From: Coriobacteriales bacterium
GTDB taxonomy: Bacteria > Actinomycetota > Coriobacteriia > Coriobacteriales > UBA8131
Length of the DNA stretch: 9,465 nucleotides
Assembly (NCBI GenBank): GCA_031267175.1
Contig: JAIRZP010000073.1
Coordinates: 1-9,465 of the forward strand
Direction: 5' to 3'
The notes beneath the pieces are model-generated. The model did no database searches. It was not told where the DNA came from and worked only from the letters and a program-made list of their open reading frames with translations. Of this stretch, positions 1-5,883 are shown piece after piece. Both the position numbers and the translations under genes were made by a program. Every line of letters begins with the position of its first letter. The first letter of the stretch is position 1.

Positions 1-201
1 GTGCTCAACGACAGCGGCAAGGAGCTCTACAGCGGCACCATCGAGGTCACCAACGAGCCCGAGGATGGCTATGGAGACGCCACGGTTGACGGCAAGACCG
101 TCAAGGTGCAGCTCGTGAGTGCGCAGGGCATCTACAAGTTCATCTTCAACGCGGGCGATGACTGGGACAAGTCGATGAAGAAGATCGTCTTCCAGCGCTA
201 A
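1..201 (+). CDS. 3' end of an unrecognised protein, beta-strand-rich C-terminus
   Basis: Only the last 66 codons are visible. The frame is open to the first base of the window, so the GTG at position 1 is probably an internal valine codon and not a start. The visible part is hydrophilic and alternates polar and aliphatic residues (for example KTVKVQLVSAQGIYKFIFNA), which fits a beta-sandwich or similar extracytoplasmic domain. It has no transmembrane helix, no sortase motif and no catalytic motif. A GC-rich hairpin follows the TAA stop closely, consistent with the end of a transcription unit. I do not recognise the family and assign no function. Confidence 0.6.
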   Translation: MLNDSGKELYSGTIEVTNEPEDGYGDATVDGKTVKVQLVSAQGIYKFIFNAGDDWDKSMKKIVFQR

Positions 202-210
202 CTCCCACAC

Positions 211-262
211 CGGCAGGGGTAGGGTGCCACAGATGCCCAGCCCCTGCATCGGTCGTTTCATT
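211..262 (+). terminator. Terminator-like hairpin after the first gene
   Basis: GCAGGGG at 213-219 pairs perfectly with CCCCTGC at 241-247, and GGG at 222-224 can pair with CCC at 236-238 inside the loop. A weak T-rich stretch (GTCGTTTCATT, from 253) follows a few bases later. It lies 12 bases after the stop codon of the preceding gene. The long loop and poor T tract make it an imperfect intrinsic terminator. Confidence 0.35.
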
Positions 263-297
263 CCAAGCGGAACTTTTGCAAGGTATACCACCCCCCA

Positions 298-385
298 CTG
301 TCATTGCCATGGACTCTCTCCTTGCGAGTGAATATGGCCCCCATCACTGCCATTGCCATGAAACTCCCCTTCTGTCATTGCGAGG
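298..385. repeat. Three degenerate copies of a CTGTCATTGC-type repeat
   Basis: CTGTCATTGCCATG at 298-311, CTGCCATTGCCATG at 347-360 and CTGTCATTGCGAGG at 372-385 are clearly related, and the first two share 13 of 14 bases. Runs of C precede the first two copies. They sit in the non-coding stretch 202-561, which has no credible gene on either strand. The third copy forms the left arm of the palindromic element at 373-408, so the first two may be decayed half-elements. Confidence 0.5.
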
Positions 386-408
386 AGCGTAGCGACGCGG
401 CAATCCAG
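373..408. repeat. REP-like palindromic element
   Basis: A 36-base element begins TGTCATTGCGAGG and ends GCGGCAATCCAG. ATTGC at 377-381 pairs with GCAAT at 400-404, and GCGT at 387-390 pairs with ACGC at 395-398 around an AGCG loop, giving a hairpin with an internal asymmetry. Elements of this general look (an ATTGCGAGG start, a GCAATCC end and a GC-rich middle) recur in intergenic regions of many unrelated bacterial genomes. That comparison is from memory. The copy number in this genome cannot be judged from the window. Confidence 0.5.
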
Positions 409-494
409 TCCTTGGGTATTTGGTTGAGGCGAGCCTTCACTTTGCGACCCTCGTTTCGTTTACCGCAGCGCGCGTAGCACGCAACTTTGGAGGG

Positions 495-524
495 GGCTAC
501 TTGCAGTTACTTGCGGCTACTTGC
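495..524. repeat. Three tandem decamers ending in TACTTGC
   Basis: GGCTACTTGC (495-504), AGTTACTTGC (505-514) and GGCTACTTGC (515-524) lie head to tail, the outer two identical and the middle one differing at three bases. They lie about 40 bases beyond the stop codon of the minus-strand LuxR-type gene. No stem or promoter is built from them. Confidence 0.6.
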
Positions 525-561
525 GAGGCGGAGGATTCCTTGACGGAGTGTATCCTGGATC

Positions 562-2067
562 TCACTTTGACATCATCTTATCCACCACGTCGATAAGCTC
601 CTGCTGTGAGTGTATACCGAGTTTTTGATAGATGCGATAGATATGTGCCTTGACCGTATGGTTGGAAACCACCAACTCGTTTTCTATGAAGGCGGCATTG
701 CGGCCCTTTGCCAGATAGGTAAACACTTCGCTTTGACGAGGAGACAGCTGAGCCCTTTCACAGATTTCCTGACAGACATCTTCCAGGGCACGGCTCTCTC
801 CGGGGCCTGTGTTGCGGGTGACCACAATCGTTTTCTGATCTTTGCCGGCGTTTACCAGAGGAATGAAGAGGATCATGAGTGCGGTGATACCCACCACAGC
901 CAGGGAAAAGGCCTGGCCCGACAAACCGCTGAATATCAGGAGCAGCCACGACAGGATGTGTCCGACAAAGATGCCAAACAGCACGAACATCCTTCTTGAG
1001 CAGTAAATTGCCAAGGCAGAGTCCTTTTGCGCCTGCATGAGGCCGCCTACCGCCTGCAGGTGCACGAGGTCGTACCACACAAAACCAAAGACCAGCAACC
1101 CGCAAAAGACTATTCGCAGGGAATACCCCACAAAGGGCAGCGGTAGCAGCATGATGGCCATGAGTGGCAGAACCCAGCGTGACGTAAACTGCAGGAGCGA
1201 ACGGGAGGCACGAAAGTGGAAGAAGAGCAGCAGGGGGCCGGGCAGGCAGAACGCGGTGATGATCATCCAGGAAAAGTTGCCAAAGTCATCCATTCCCAGA
1301 GATATGGCCACCCCTATGGCAAAACCAAACACAATGCCAAAAAGAAGCTGATAGGGCATTATGCTCTGCGAGTCTCTGACCCACTCTCGCACGCTCTGCC
1401 GTTCGGCGCTCACCTCGCCGGTGCTGCCCGTGCCGGTGCGGGAGGACACTACCCGGGCAACAAGAAAGAACACGGTTGCTACCAGGGGCAACACCATCGT
1501 GGTAAAAAGAGCTACGTGCCCTTCCAGCGCGTCTACCGTCAGATAGATAAAGGCACCAAGCGAAGCCGATATGCCAATGAAGAAGAGCGAGTCCTTTTCC
1601 TTGATGGTTGCCAGGAAGAAGCCGGACTGAATGGAGACCAGGGCATAAGCTGCGCCAAAGAGAAGCCAGGCCGCTATCTCCAGGGGCATGTGCATCTGTT
1701 GGGTATCCAAAACGCTGCTGGTGACGAGATACAGGCAACTCGACGCTGCGACCGGGGCAACCGCCCATGCTGCACCAGTTGTCTTTGAGAGAAGCTGTCG
1801 TCTCAGGCAGAGCACTCCAAAGAGTACCAGGGAAGCAGCCAGGAAAGCGACACATCTGAACAGGGGCTCAATATGGAGTTCAACCGGCATTGGAAGGATA
1901 ACGATGTCACTGAAGCAGGTGAGATAGAACCACGCCCAATAGCACGAGAATCCAACAACGCCATAGATGACCAGCCTGTTTGTTGCTGGGACAGGAAGCT
2001 CTCGGGAAAATTCCCTGTCTTTTTCGGGGGAGTCCACACCATCGTTCTCAGCTTTGTCTTGGCTCAT
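562..2067 (-). CDS. LuxR-family transcriptional regulator with a 12-helix membrane sensor domain
   Basis: This is a 501-residue protein. After a charged N-terminus it carries about twelve hydrophobic segments (roughly residues 30-415), then a short linker and a C-terminal LuxR/GerE helix-turn-helix (about 436-501). The HTH is recognisable from LSPRQSEVFTYLAKGRN and the recognition region SNHTVKAHIYRIYQKLGI. Membrane-embedded LuxR regulators of this architecture are abundant in Coriobacteriia and often lie next to the transporter or enzyme they are thought to control. By inference the membrane part senses a ligand and the HTH binds DNA in the facing intergenic region. I chose the ATG at 2067 because AGAGGT lies just upstream. 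A start 13 codons earlier (2106) is in frame but has no ribosome site. The divergent MFS gene is the likely target. The ligand is unknown. Confidence 0.9.
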   Translation of the reverse strand: MSQDKAENDGVDSPEKDREFSRELPVPATNRLVIYGVVGFSCYWAWFYLTCFSDIVILPMPVELHIEPLFRCVAFLAASLVLFGVLCLRRQLLSKTTGAAWAVAPVAASSCLYLVTSSVLDTQQMHMPLEIAAWLLFGAAYALVSIQSGFFLATIKEKDSLFFIGISASLGAFIYLTVDALEGHVALFTTMVLPLVATVFFLVARVVSSRTGTGSTGEVSAERQSVREWVRDSQSIMPYQLLFGIVFGFAIGVAISLGMDDFGNFSWMIITAFCLPGPLLLFFHFRASRSLLQFTSRWVLPLMAIMLLPLPFVGYSLRIVFCGLLVFGFVWYDLVHLQAVGGLMQAQKDSALAIYCSRRMFVLFGIFVGHILSWLLLIFSGLSGQAFSLAVVGITALMILFIPLVNAGKDQKTIVVTRNTGPGESRALEDVCQEICERAQLSPRQSEVFTYLAKGRNAAFIENELVVSNHTVKAHIYRIYQKLGIHSQQELIDVVDKMMSK

Positions 2068-2132
2068 GGATACCTCTGTTCTGCCTCTTTGACTCGAATA
2101 CGGCATAGTGGTGTCAGTGAGTACGCAAGCCC

Positions 2133-2138
2133 ATGATA
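2133..2138 (-). promoter_or_regulatory. Possible -10 element for the LuxR-type gene
   Basis: On the minus strand TATCAT matches the sigma-70 -10 consensus at five of six positions and lies about 66 bases before the chosen ATG. No good -35 is found at 16-18 bases, so the call is weak. Confidence 0.22.
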
Positions 2139-2176
2139 CCCGGTCAGACAGGGCCAGAGTAACGGCAGAGGGGCCC

Positions 2177-2201
2177 GGCTCAGGATTTAATACCGTGAGC
2201 C
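2177..2201. promoter_or_regulatory. AT-cored dyad in the divergent intergenic region
   Basis: GGCTCAGG (2177-2184) and CCGTGAGCC (2193-2201) form an eight-pair inverted repeat with one bulged G around the core ATTTAATA. There is no T tract, and it lies between divergent genes, so an operator or overlapping promoter core is more likely than a terminator. Confidence 0.35.
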
Positions 2202-2241
2202 TACAAAAGTGCAGTGGCTACGTTGCAAGCTCAACCTCTCT

Positions 2242-2274
2242 CAGGCAACAATCAGTTAGTTGGCTTATTGCCTG
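2242..2274. promoter_or_regulatory. CAGGCAA-N19-TTGCCTG inverted repeat upstream of the MFS gene
   Basis: A perfect seven-base inverted repeat (2242-2248 with 2268-2274) encloses a 19-base AT-richer spacer. The arms are about three helical turns from outer end to outer end. This could be a regulator site or a 5' leader stem; the sequence alone does not decide. Confidence 0.35.
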
Positions 2275-2298
2275 GAGTACACAAAGCAGGGATATTGA

Positions 2299-2316
2299 GG
2301 GTTGCCCGAACAACCC
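2299..2316. promoter_or_regulatory. GGGTTG-N6-CAACCC dyad upstream of the MFS gene
   Basis: A perfect six-base inverted repeat with a six-base spacer lies about 90 bases before the transporter start. The inner GGTTG-N6-CAACC core recurs with the same spacing upstream of the phosphoesterase gene (4547-4562). Confidence 0.4.
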
Positions 2317-2405
2317 ACTCTGAGATCCCAGCAACAAGGCCGGTAGCTCCTGTGGTGCGGCTACAACAAGAATAAGGCAGGTATAACAAGAACAAGGAGG
2401 AAACC

Positions 2406-3656
2406 ATGTCAGAAGCAAGTGCCGTGGCAAGTGAGAAGAGATTGACTCCCGTACCAACCCGCGCGTGGGGAACCATGTTCCTGGTTCTTTTCATGAGTAT
2501 TGCCGCACCGTTGAACATGTTCAAGGCACCGGGGATTGCAGGAACCCTCATGGAAACCTTTGGCTTGACGCCAGCGGATTTTGGGTGGCTGATGTCGGTC
2601 TTTACCATTATGGGGATTATATTGGCGTTTCCGGCAGCCGGCATCATGTCCAAGCTGGGAATCAAGATGACCTCGACGATTGCTCTCGTATCTCTGATCC
2701 TCGGCTCTGTCATCGGAGCTCTTGCCACCAGTTTTGAGGTGTTGCTGGCAGGACGGTTTCTTGAAGGTGTCTCAATGGGCTTGATATCCGTTACCGCTCC
2801 GGCGGCGATTTCGCGATGGTTTCCTCGCCATAAGCGTGGGCTTGCTTTGGGAATCTGGGCGCCGTGGGTGCCTATCGGCAGTGTCGTCATGCTCAACGCA
2901 GCCAATCCAATCATGTCAATAACCGGATCCTGGACTGCTGTATGGTGGTTTGGCGCAGCATATGCCGTGCTCCTGCTTGTTTTCTGGATGCTTGCCTACA
3001 AGGATCCGGATGAGCCTGTGGTCGATGCTGACGAGGAAGCACCTGCCAAAGCCGGAGCAGGCGCTCAAGCAGGCACTCAGGTAAAGACCAGTGCCCTGGC
3101 GCTCATGAGTATCTGGCTGGTGGCCGTGGGCTTTGCCATCTTCAACATCGTGCAGAATGGCTCGATCAACACCTTCTATACGACCTTCCTCATGCAGGTG
3201 CACGACTTTGCTCAGCCCGATGCAGCATTCATCACCAGCGTCGTTACGCTGCTCGCAATCCCAGGTTGCATCTTTGCCGGTTGGTTGATCGATAAGACGG
3301 GAACACTCAAGTGGACCATGATTGCGGGGTTCGTGCTTATTGCCGTTGCTGCGATATGGCTGTTCACCTGGACTGAGGCGTGGCAGATGTGGCTCGCGGT
3401 GGTTATCTGTGGCTTCTTTGCTCCTTTGACGACAACTGCCGTGTTTGCCTCAGCACCCAGCATTTTGGGGTCAGCTAAAGCCGGTTTTGGTCTGGCCATC
3501 ATTGCCTTCATGCAGAATATAGGCGTATTCTTTGGCGGCCTGGCGCTTGGCAATCTGGAGCCGGTGTTTGGATGGGCAACGGGCTCATATATCCTGTTCT
3601 ACCCGCTCCTTATCGTCGCAGCTGTCTGTGCCCTGTTTGCGCGCAAGCTCAAGTGA
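2406..3656 (+). CDS. Major facilitator superfamily (MFS) transporter
   Basis: This 416-residue integral membrane protein has the length and twelve-helix pattern of the MFS, in two six-helix halves separated by a hydrophilic Ala/Asp/Glu-rich linker (about residues 199-228). GRFLEGVSMG (116-125) matches the MFS helix-4 motif and GWLIDKTGTLKW (292-303) is the loop 8-9 copy of motif A. The loop 2-3 copy (GIMSKLGIK, 79-87) lacks the usual Asp and Arg. Start: ATG at 2406, five bases after a strong AAGGAGG. MFS proteins move small solutes by uniport, symport or antiport; the substrate cannot be read here. The divergent LuxR-type gene is its probable regulator. At the 3' end it overlaps a convergent TetR remnant by about 72 bases, and no clear terminator follows. 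Confidence 0.93.
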   Translation: MSEASAVASEKRLTPVPTRAWGTMFLVLFMSIAAPLNMFKAPGIAGTLMETFGLTPADFGWLMSVFTIMGIILAFPAAGIMSKLGIKMTSTIALVSLILGSVIGALATSFEVLLAGRFLEGVSMGLISVTAPAAISRWFPRHKRGLALGIWAPWVPIGSVVMLNAANPIMSITGSWTAVWWFGAAYAVLLLVFWMLAYKDPDEPVVDADEEAPAKAGAGAQAGTQVKTSALALMSIWLVAVGFAIFNIVQNGSINTFYTTFLMQVHDFAQPDAAFITSVVTLLAIPGCIFAGWLIDKTGTLKWTMIAGFVLIAVAAIWLFTWTEAWQMWLAVVICGFFAPLTTTAVFASAPSILGSAKAGFGLAIIAFMQNIGVFFGGLALGNLEPVFGWATGSYILFYPLLIVAAVCALFARKLK

Positions 3657-3869
3657 TGTGTGAGAGTCAAACTTGATATCAAGCAAATCGTAGAGCTTTG
3701 CAGGAACACAGCCCTCAATGTATCGGGCGATGGTCTCCGGTGGGCAGGGCCTGCCGGCCTTGAGCCAATCGACCACGGCACGCGATTCCGCCTCCACAAA
3801 GAACTTGATCTCAAACTCCAGCTCTTCGGTCAGCTCCTCGCCAAGATACGAGGTTATCGTTTCCTGCAT
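3585..3869 (-). pseudogene. C-terminal remnant of a TetR/AcrR-type regulator
   Basis: The frame encodes 94 residues. Residues 14-60 (for example EFEIKFFVEAESRAVVDWL followed by KAGRPCPPETIARYIEGCVP) resemble the C-terminal ligand-binding domain of TetR-family proteins, where a WL-x-G-x(2-4)-P-x-E-x-I/M-A pattern sits in the penultimate helices. The N-terminal helix-turn-helix, about 60 residues in normal members, is absent. An in-frame TAG lies one codon before the ATG, and the sequence beyond 3869 reads as another gene fragment on the opposite strand. The last 24 residues run antisense into the MFS gene's 3' end, which is probably unselected tail. I read this as a 5'-deleted, non-functional regulator. 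A short expressed protein without DNA-binding ability is the alternative. Confidence 0.5.
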
Positions 3870-3973
3870 CCACTACGCCTGCACCCACACAAAACCTCAC
3901 ACAGATAGACCCGACAGCAACACCCGAGGCCACAGACTACCTCGCAGAGGGCTTTACTGAGGCAGAGGCCCAG

Positions 3974-4399
3974 ATGCTGGAGGATCAGACCGGAAACCCG
4001 CTCGTGGATTTGCTTGACCGCAACATGCCTTTGGGCAACCTCTCAACTACCGTGGTGATAAGCCTCTTAAACCTCATACTCGCCGTGCTTGCATCCCTGG
4101 GCTTCGTCCTCATGGTAGCCGTGGCCATAAGACGCCGGCTTTCCAAGGCAGGCAGGGCTGTCCTTGCCTCTGCACTCATAGCTGCCGCACTGGGAGCTGT
4201 CTCTGCCGTAGCCTGGGTGCTGCTTGACGGTGTGAGTAAGCCTACGGCCTGGCTGGACGCCTACACGCCTGCTATAGCTCCGCTCTTTATCTGCTTCGCA
4301 GTAGCCTCGATTATCCATGCGGTGCTGGGCAGTCGCGCACAGAGCAAGGGCACACAACATAGTATGGTACGGGAGGCTGCGGCAGGCAGCGGCCTGTAG
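3974..4399 (+). pseudogene. 3' remnant of a cell-surface protein: C-terminal three-helix membrane anchor
   Basis: From ATG 3974 the frame codes for 141 residues, but it is open upstream to 3809 without a usable start. The upstream part reads as a Thr/Pro-rich linker and then TDYLAEGFTEAEAQMLEDQ, so the gene looks cut at its 5' end. Three hydrophobic helices are visible: about residues 20-45 (SLLNLILAVLASLGFVLMVA, ended by the stop-transfer cluster RRR), 57-78 and 88-113. The layout NPLVD-x(n)-N-x-PLG, then LLNLILA, basic cluster, second helix, a D-x(2)-KP-x(3)-LD-type loop and third helix recalls the C-terminal module of large Ig-like or InlB-repeat surface proteins in Coriobacteriia and some Firmicutes (from memory). 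The N-terminal ectodomain is missing. A short, functional three-helix protein is a less likely alternative. Confidence 0.5.
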
Positions 4400-4436
4400 G
4401 AGGCGACCGCCCCACGATACCAGATACCCGGAGACC

Positions 4437-4526
4437 CCGGCCACTAATGACCTCGTTTGCTTCGATGACGTAAGCTACGACCCAAACGGCGGATACCAGG
4501 TGCTACAATTAACCACTGACAATTGA
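4437..4526 (+). pseudogene. C-terminal tail fragment related to the unknown protein at 7569-8072
   Basis: The frame encodes PATNDLVCFDDVSYDPNGG followed by YQVLQLTTDN and a TGA stop. Its DVSYDPNGGYQVLQL aligns with DTSIYDPNAGYEVYRL at the very end of the intact gene at 7569-8072: ten identities over about 15 columns with one gap, and both end within a few residues. There is no start codon, and the preceding reading is not related to the intact protein, so about 85% of the gene is gone. Codons for the shared residues differ in third positions, so this is an old paralogue or homologue, not a recent copy. Confidence 0.5.
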
Positions 4527-4546
4527 GGAGAGGTTCATTGACGGAG

Positions 4547-4562
4547 GGTTGCTGCGGCAACC
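4547..4562 (+). promoter_or_regulatory. Perfect GGTTGC(TGCG)GCAACC hairpin before the phosphoesterase gene
   Basis: A six-pair perfect stem is closed by C-G around TGCG, which in RNA is a UNCG-class tetraloop with its preferred closing pair. It ends 18 bases before the start codon and about eight before the ribosome site (AAAGGGAG, 4570-4577). It lacks a T tract, so it is not a terminator. Its GGTTG-N6-CAACC core is shared with the dyad at 2300-2315, so it may instead act as a DNA operator. Confidence 0.45.
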
Positions 4563-4580
4563 AATGAATAAAGGGAGCCA

Positions 4581-5675
4581 ATGAGCGGATGCGCAACAGA
4601 CGCAGAGATGCGTCATAGTTCCGAGGATGCCGGGCGGGTCTGTCCAGCGGACTATCGCATCGGGGTCAGTGCCTTTTCGGGCAGGCCGGAGCTGTCCTGC
4701 GACACGCTCTTTGTAGTGGGAGGCCTGTACGGCAACTGCTTTGCGCTCGATGCGTTGGAGCTGCTGATTGCTGCCGAGTCGGGAAGCGTCCACGTGGTGC
4801 TCAACGGCGACATCCACTGGTTTGACTGTCTGCCGGAGGACTTCTCTGAGATAGAACGCCATGTTGTGTCCTATCGAGCCCTTGCTGGCAATGTGGAGCT
4901 TGAACTGTGCCGCTCAGACGACATCGGGGTTGGCTGCGGCTGTGCCTACCCGGACTGCACGTCCGATGCCGTGGTAGACAGATCCAATCGCATCCATGCG
5001 ATGTTGGGGAGTATGCTCACGCAACATCCCGAGCTCAAGGAGCCGCTTGAGGGACGCACCTGTACCGCTGTGGTACGTGTGGGCAACCACAGAGTTGCGA
5101 TAACACATGGCGATGAGAAGCTGGTTGCGGGTTGGGAATGCTCGCGCGACTCCCTCCAGGATGCCGAGCGCCAAAACGAGCTTTCCGCGTGGATGCGCGC
5201 GAATGGAGTTTCGGTGCTGGCCACGACCCATACCTGCGCGCCGGCTGCTGTGGTGCTGGATGCCGGAGCGGTCATCAACAACGGTGCCGCCGGCATGCCC
5301 AACTTTTTGGCTGCGCTCTACGGACTGGTGACGCGTGTGGGGGTGGCACCGTCGCCGCACGCGCTCTACCGTGCCTGTGTGGACGGGGTGTTTGTTCGTG
5401 ATGCCGTACGCGTTGACAAAAGCACGAGAGATCGTATCGATGGGGACGGGGTGTTTGTGGAGGCAGTGCCTCTGCGTTACGACCACGACGCCTACCTGCG
5501 GTGGTTCGATAGCACCTGGCCCGCAGAGAGCCCGGCTGCCCTCTCCTATCGCGAGCGCATAGTACAAGGTCCTACAGATGAAGTCGCAGATGCCCTGCTC
5601 GGTGGCTTTGAGGTCGCAGATAAAGAAGATACATCGGGCATCGGGCTGAGGGATACGCACATAACCTCAGACTGA
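4581..5675 (+). CDS. Metallophosphoesterase-like protein with altered metal motif I
   Basis: A 364-residue soluble protein. The calcineurin-like phosphoesterase order is visible: TLFVVGGLYGN (42-52) at motif I, LNGDIHWFD (74-82) at motif II, AGNVELE (102-108) at motif III, ITHGDE (174-179), ATTHT (214-218) and INNGAAGMP (232-240). In canonical enzymes motif I is D-x-H; here it is G-x-Y. A branch of bacterial phosphoesterases with a GGPYGN- or GGPYSN-type motif I and a CGCG(F/Y)-type insert shares both features (CGCAYPD, 119-125), so this is probably a subfamily trait, not decay (from memory). Family members hydrolyse phosphate esters or cyclic nucleotides with two metals; whether this one does is open. 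About 120 residues after the core are unassigned. Start: ATG 4581 behind AAAGGGAG. No partner gene or clear terminator is adjacent. Confidence 0.75.
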   Translation: MSGCATDAEMRHSSEDAGRVCPADYRIGVSAFSGRPELSCDTLFVVGGLYGNCFALDALELLIAAESGSVHVVLNGDIHWFDCLPEDFSEIERHVVSYRALAGNVELELCRSDDIGVGCGCAYPDCTSDAVVDRSNRIHAMLGSMLTQHPELKEPLEGRTCTAVVRVGNHRVAITHGDEKLVAGWECSRDSLQDAERQNELSAWMRANGVSVLATTHTCAPAAVVLDAGAVINNGAAGMPNFLAALYGLVTRVGVAPSPHALYRACVDGVFVRDAVRVDKSTRDRIDGDGVFVEAVPLRYDHDAYLRWFDSTWPAESPAALSYRERIVQGPTDEVADALLGGFEVADKEDTSGIGLRDTHITSD

Positions 5676-5688
5676 GAGATACGCAAAT
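5646..5688 (+). repeat. Imperfect 17-bp direct repeat spanning a stop codon, with overlapping dyads
   Basis: CTGAGGGATACGCACAT (5646-5662) recurs as CTGAGAGATACGCAAAT (5672-5688), 15 of 17 identical and 26 bases apart, across the phosphoesterase stop codon. CTGAGG (5646-5651) can pair with CCTCAG (5665-5670), and CTCAG-A-CTGAG (5666-5676) is a competing dyad. There is no T tract, so termination is not supported. Confidence 0.4.
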
Positions 5689-5746
5689 CTGGTAAGCGAT
5701 TCTGCGATCCTCTTCCCCAGAGCCCTGCCAAACAGAAATGCACACT

Positions 5747-5781
5747 CCCAAACCATCGGTTCAATCCCCAAACCATCGGTT
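5747..5781. promoter_or_regulatory. Duplicated operator-like dyad AACCATCGGTT upstream of the symporter
   Basis: CCCAAACCATCGGTT occurs at 5747-5761 and identically at 5767-5781, so the copies are 20 bp apart, close to two helical turns. Each contains AACC-N3-GGTT, an inverted repeat typical of a dimer half-site pair. The second copy ends 22 bases before the candidate -35, a place suited to an activator. The binding protein is unknown. Confidence 0.5.
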
Positions 5782-5803
5782 AAAGGAGAATGCTCCAAAT
5801 TAC

Positions 5804-5832
5804 TAGACATGCTCTATTAGTTGTGCTACTCT
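5804..5832 (+). promoter_or_regulatory. Candidate promoter of the symporter gene
   Basis: TAGACA (5804-5809) matches the -35 consensus at five of six positions. After a 17-base spacer comes TACTCT (5827-5832), a weak -10 preceded by TGC, an extended -10 signature. Transcription would start near 5839, about 45 bases before the start codon. A weak core next to a duplicated dyad fits activated expression. Confidence 0.35.
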
Positions 5833-5883
5833 CATAGCCGTTTTGCCCCGTATACGATGGTGTTGAGAAAAGGAGCGTATTGT

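Noticed and set aside
298..524. CRISPR array
   Set aside because: The repeats are short, degenerate and unevenly spaced, with no spacers of constant length and no cas gene nearby.
1216..1788. A 190-codon plus-strand frame opposite the LuxR-type gene
   Set aside because: It is charged and low-complexity in character, has no ribosome site, and overlaps entirely the minus-strand membrane regulator.
2068..2106. N-terminal extension of the LuxR-type protein by 13 residues
   Set aside because: The upstream ATG lacks any ribosome site, while the ATG at 2067 has AGAGGT at a suitable distance.
2252..2914. A 220-codon minus-strand frame across the divergent promoter region and the MFS 5' half
   Set aside because: It covers the strong ribosome site and the first helices of the MFS gene antisense and shows no domain. 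The intergenic dyads make regulation a better reading.
4914..5660. A 248-codon minus-strand frame opposite the phosphoesterase gene
   Set aside because: No recognisable motif and an antisense composition bias; the plus-strand frame carries the ordered phosphoesterase motifs and a ribosome site.
5821..5883. TTG start extending the symporter by 21 residues
   Set aside because: The extension is not hydrophobic, overlaps the candidate -10 element, and ATG 5884 has a strong ribosome site.
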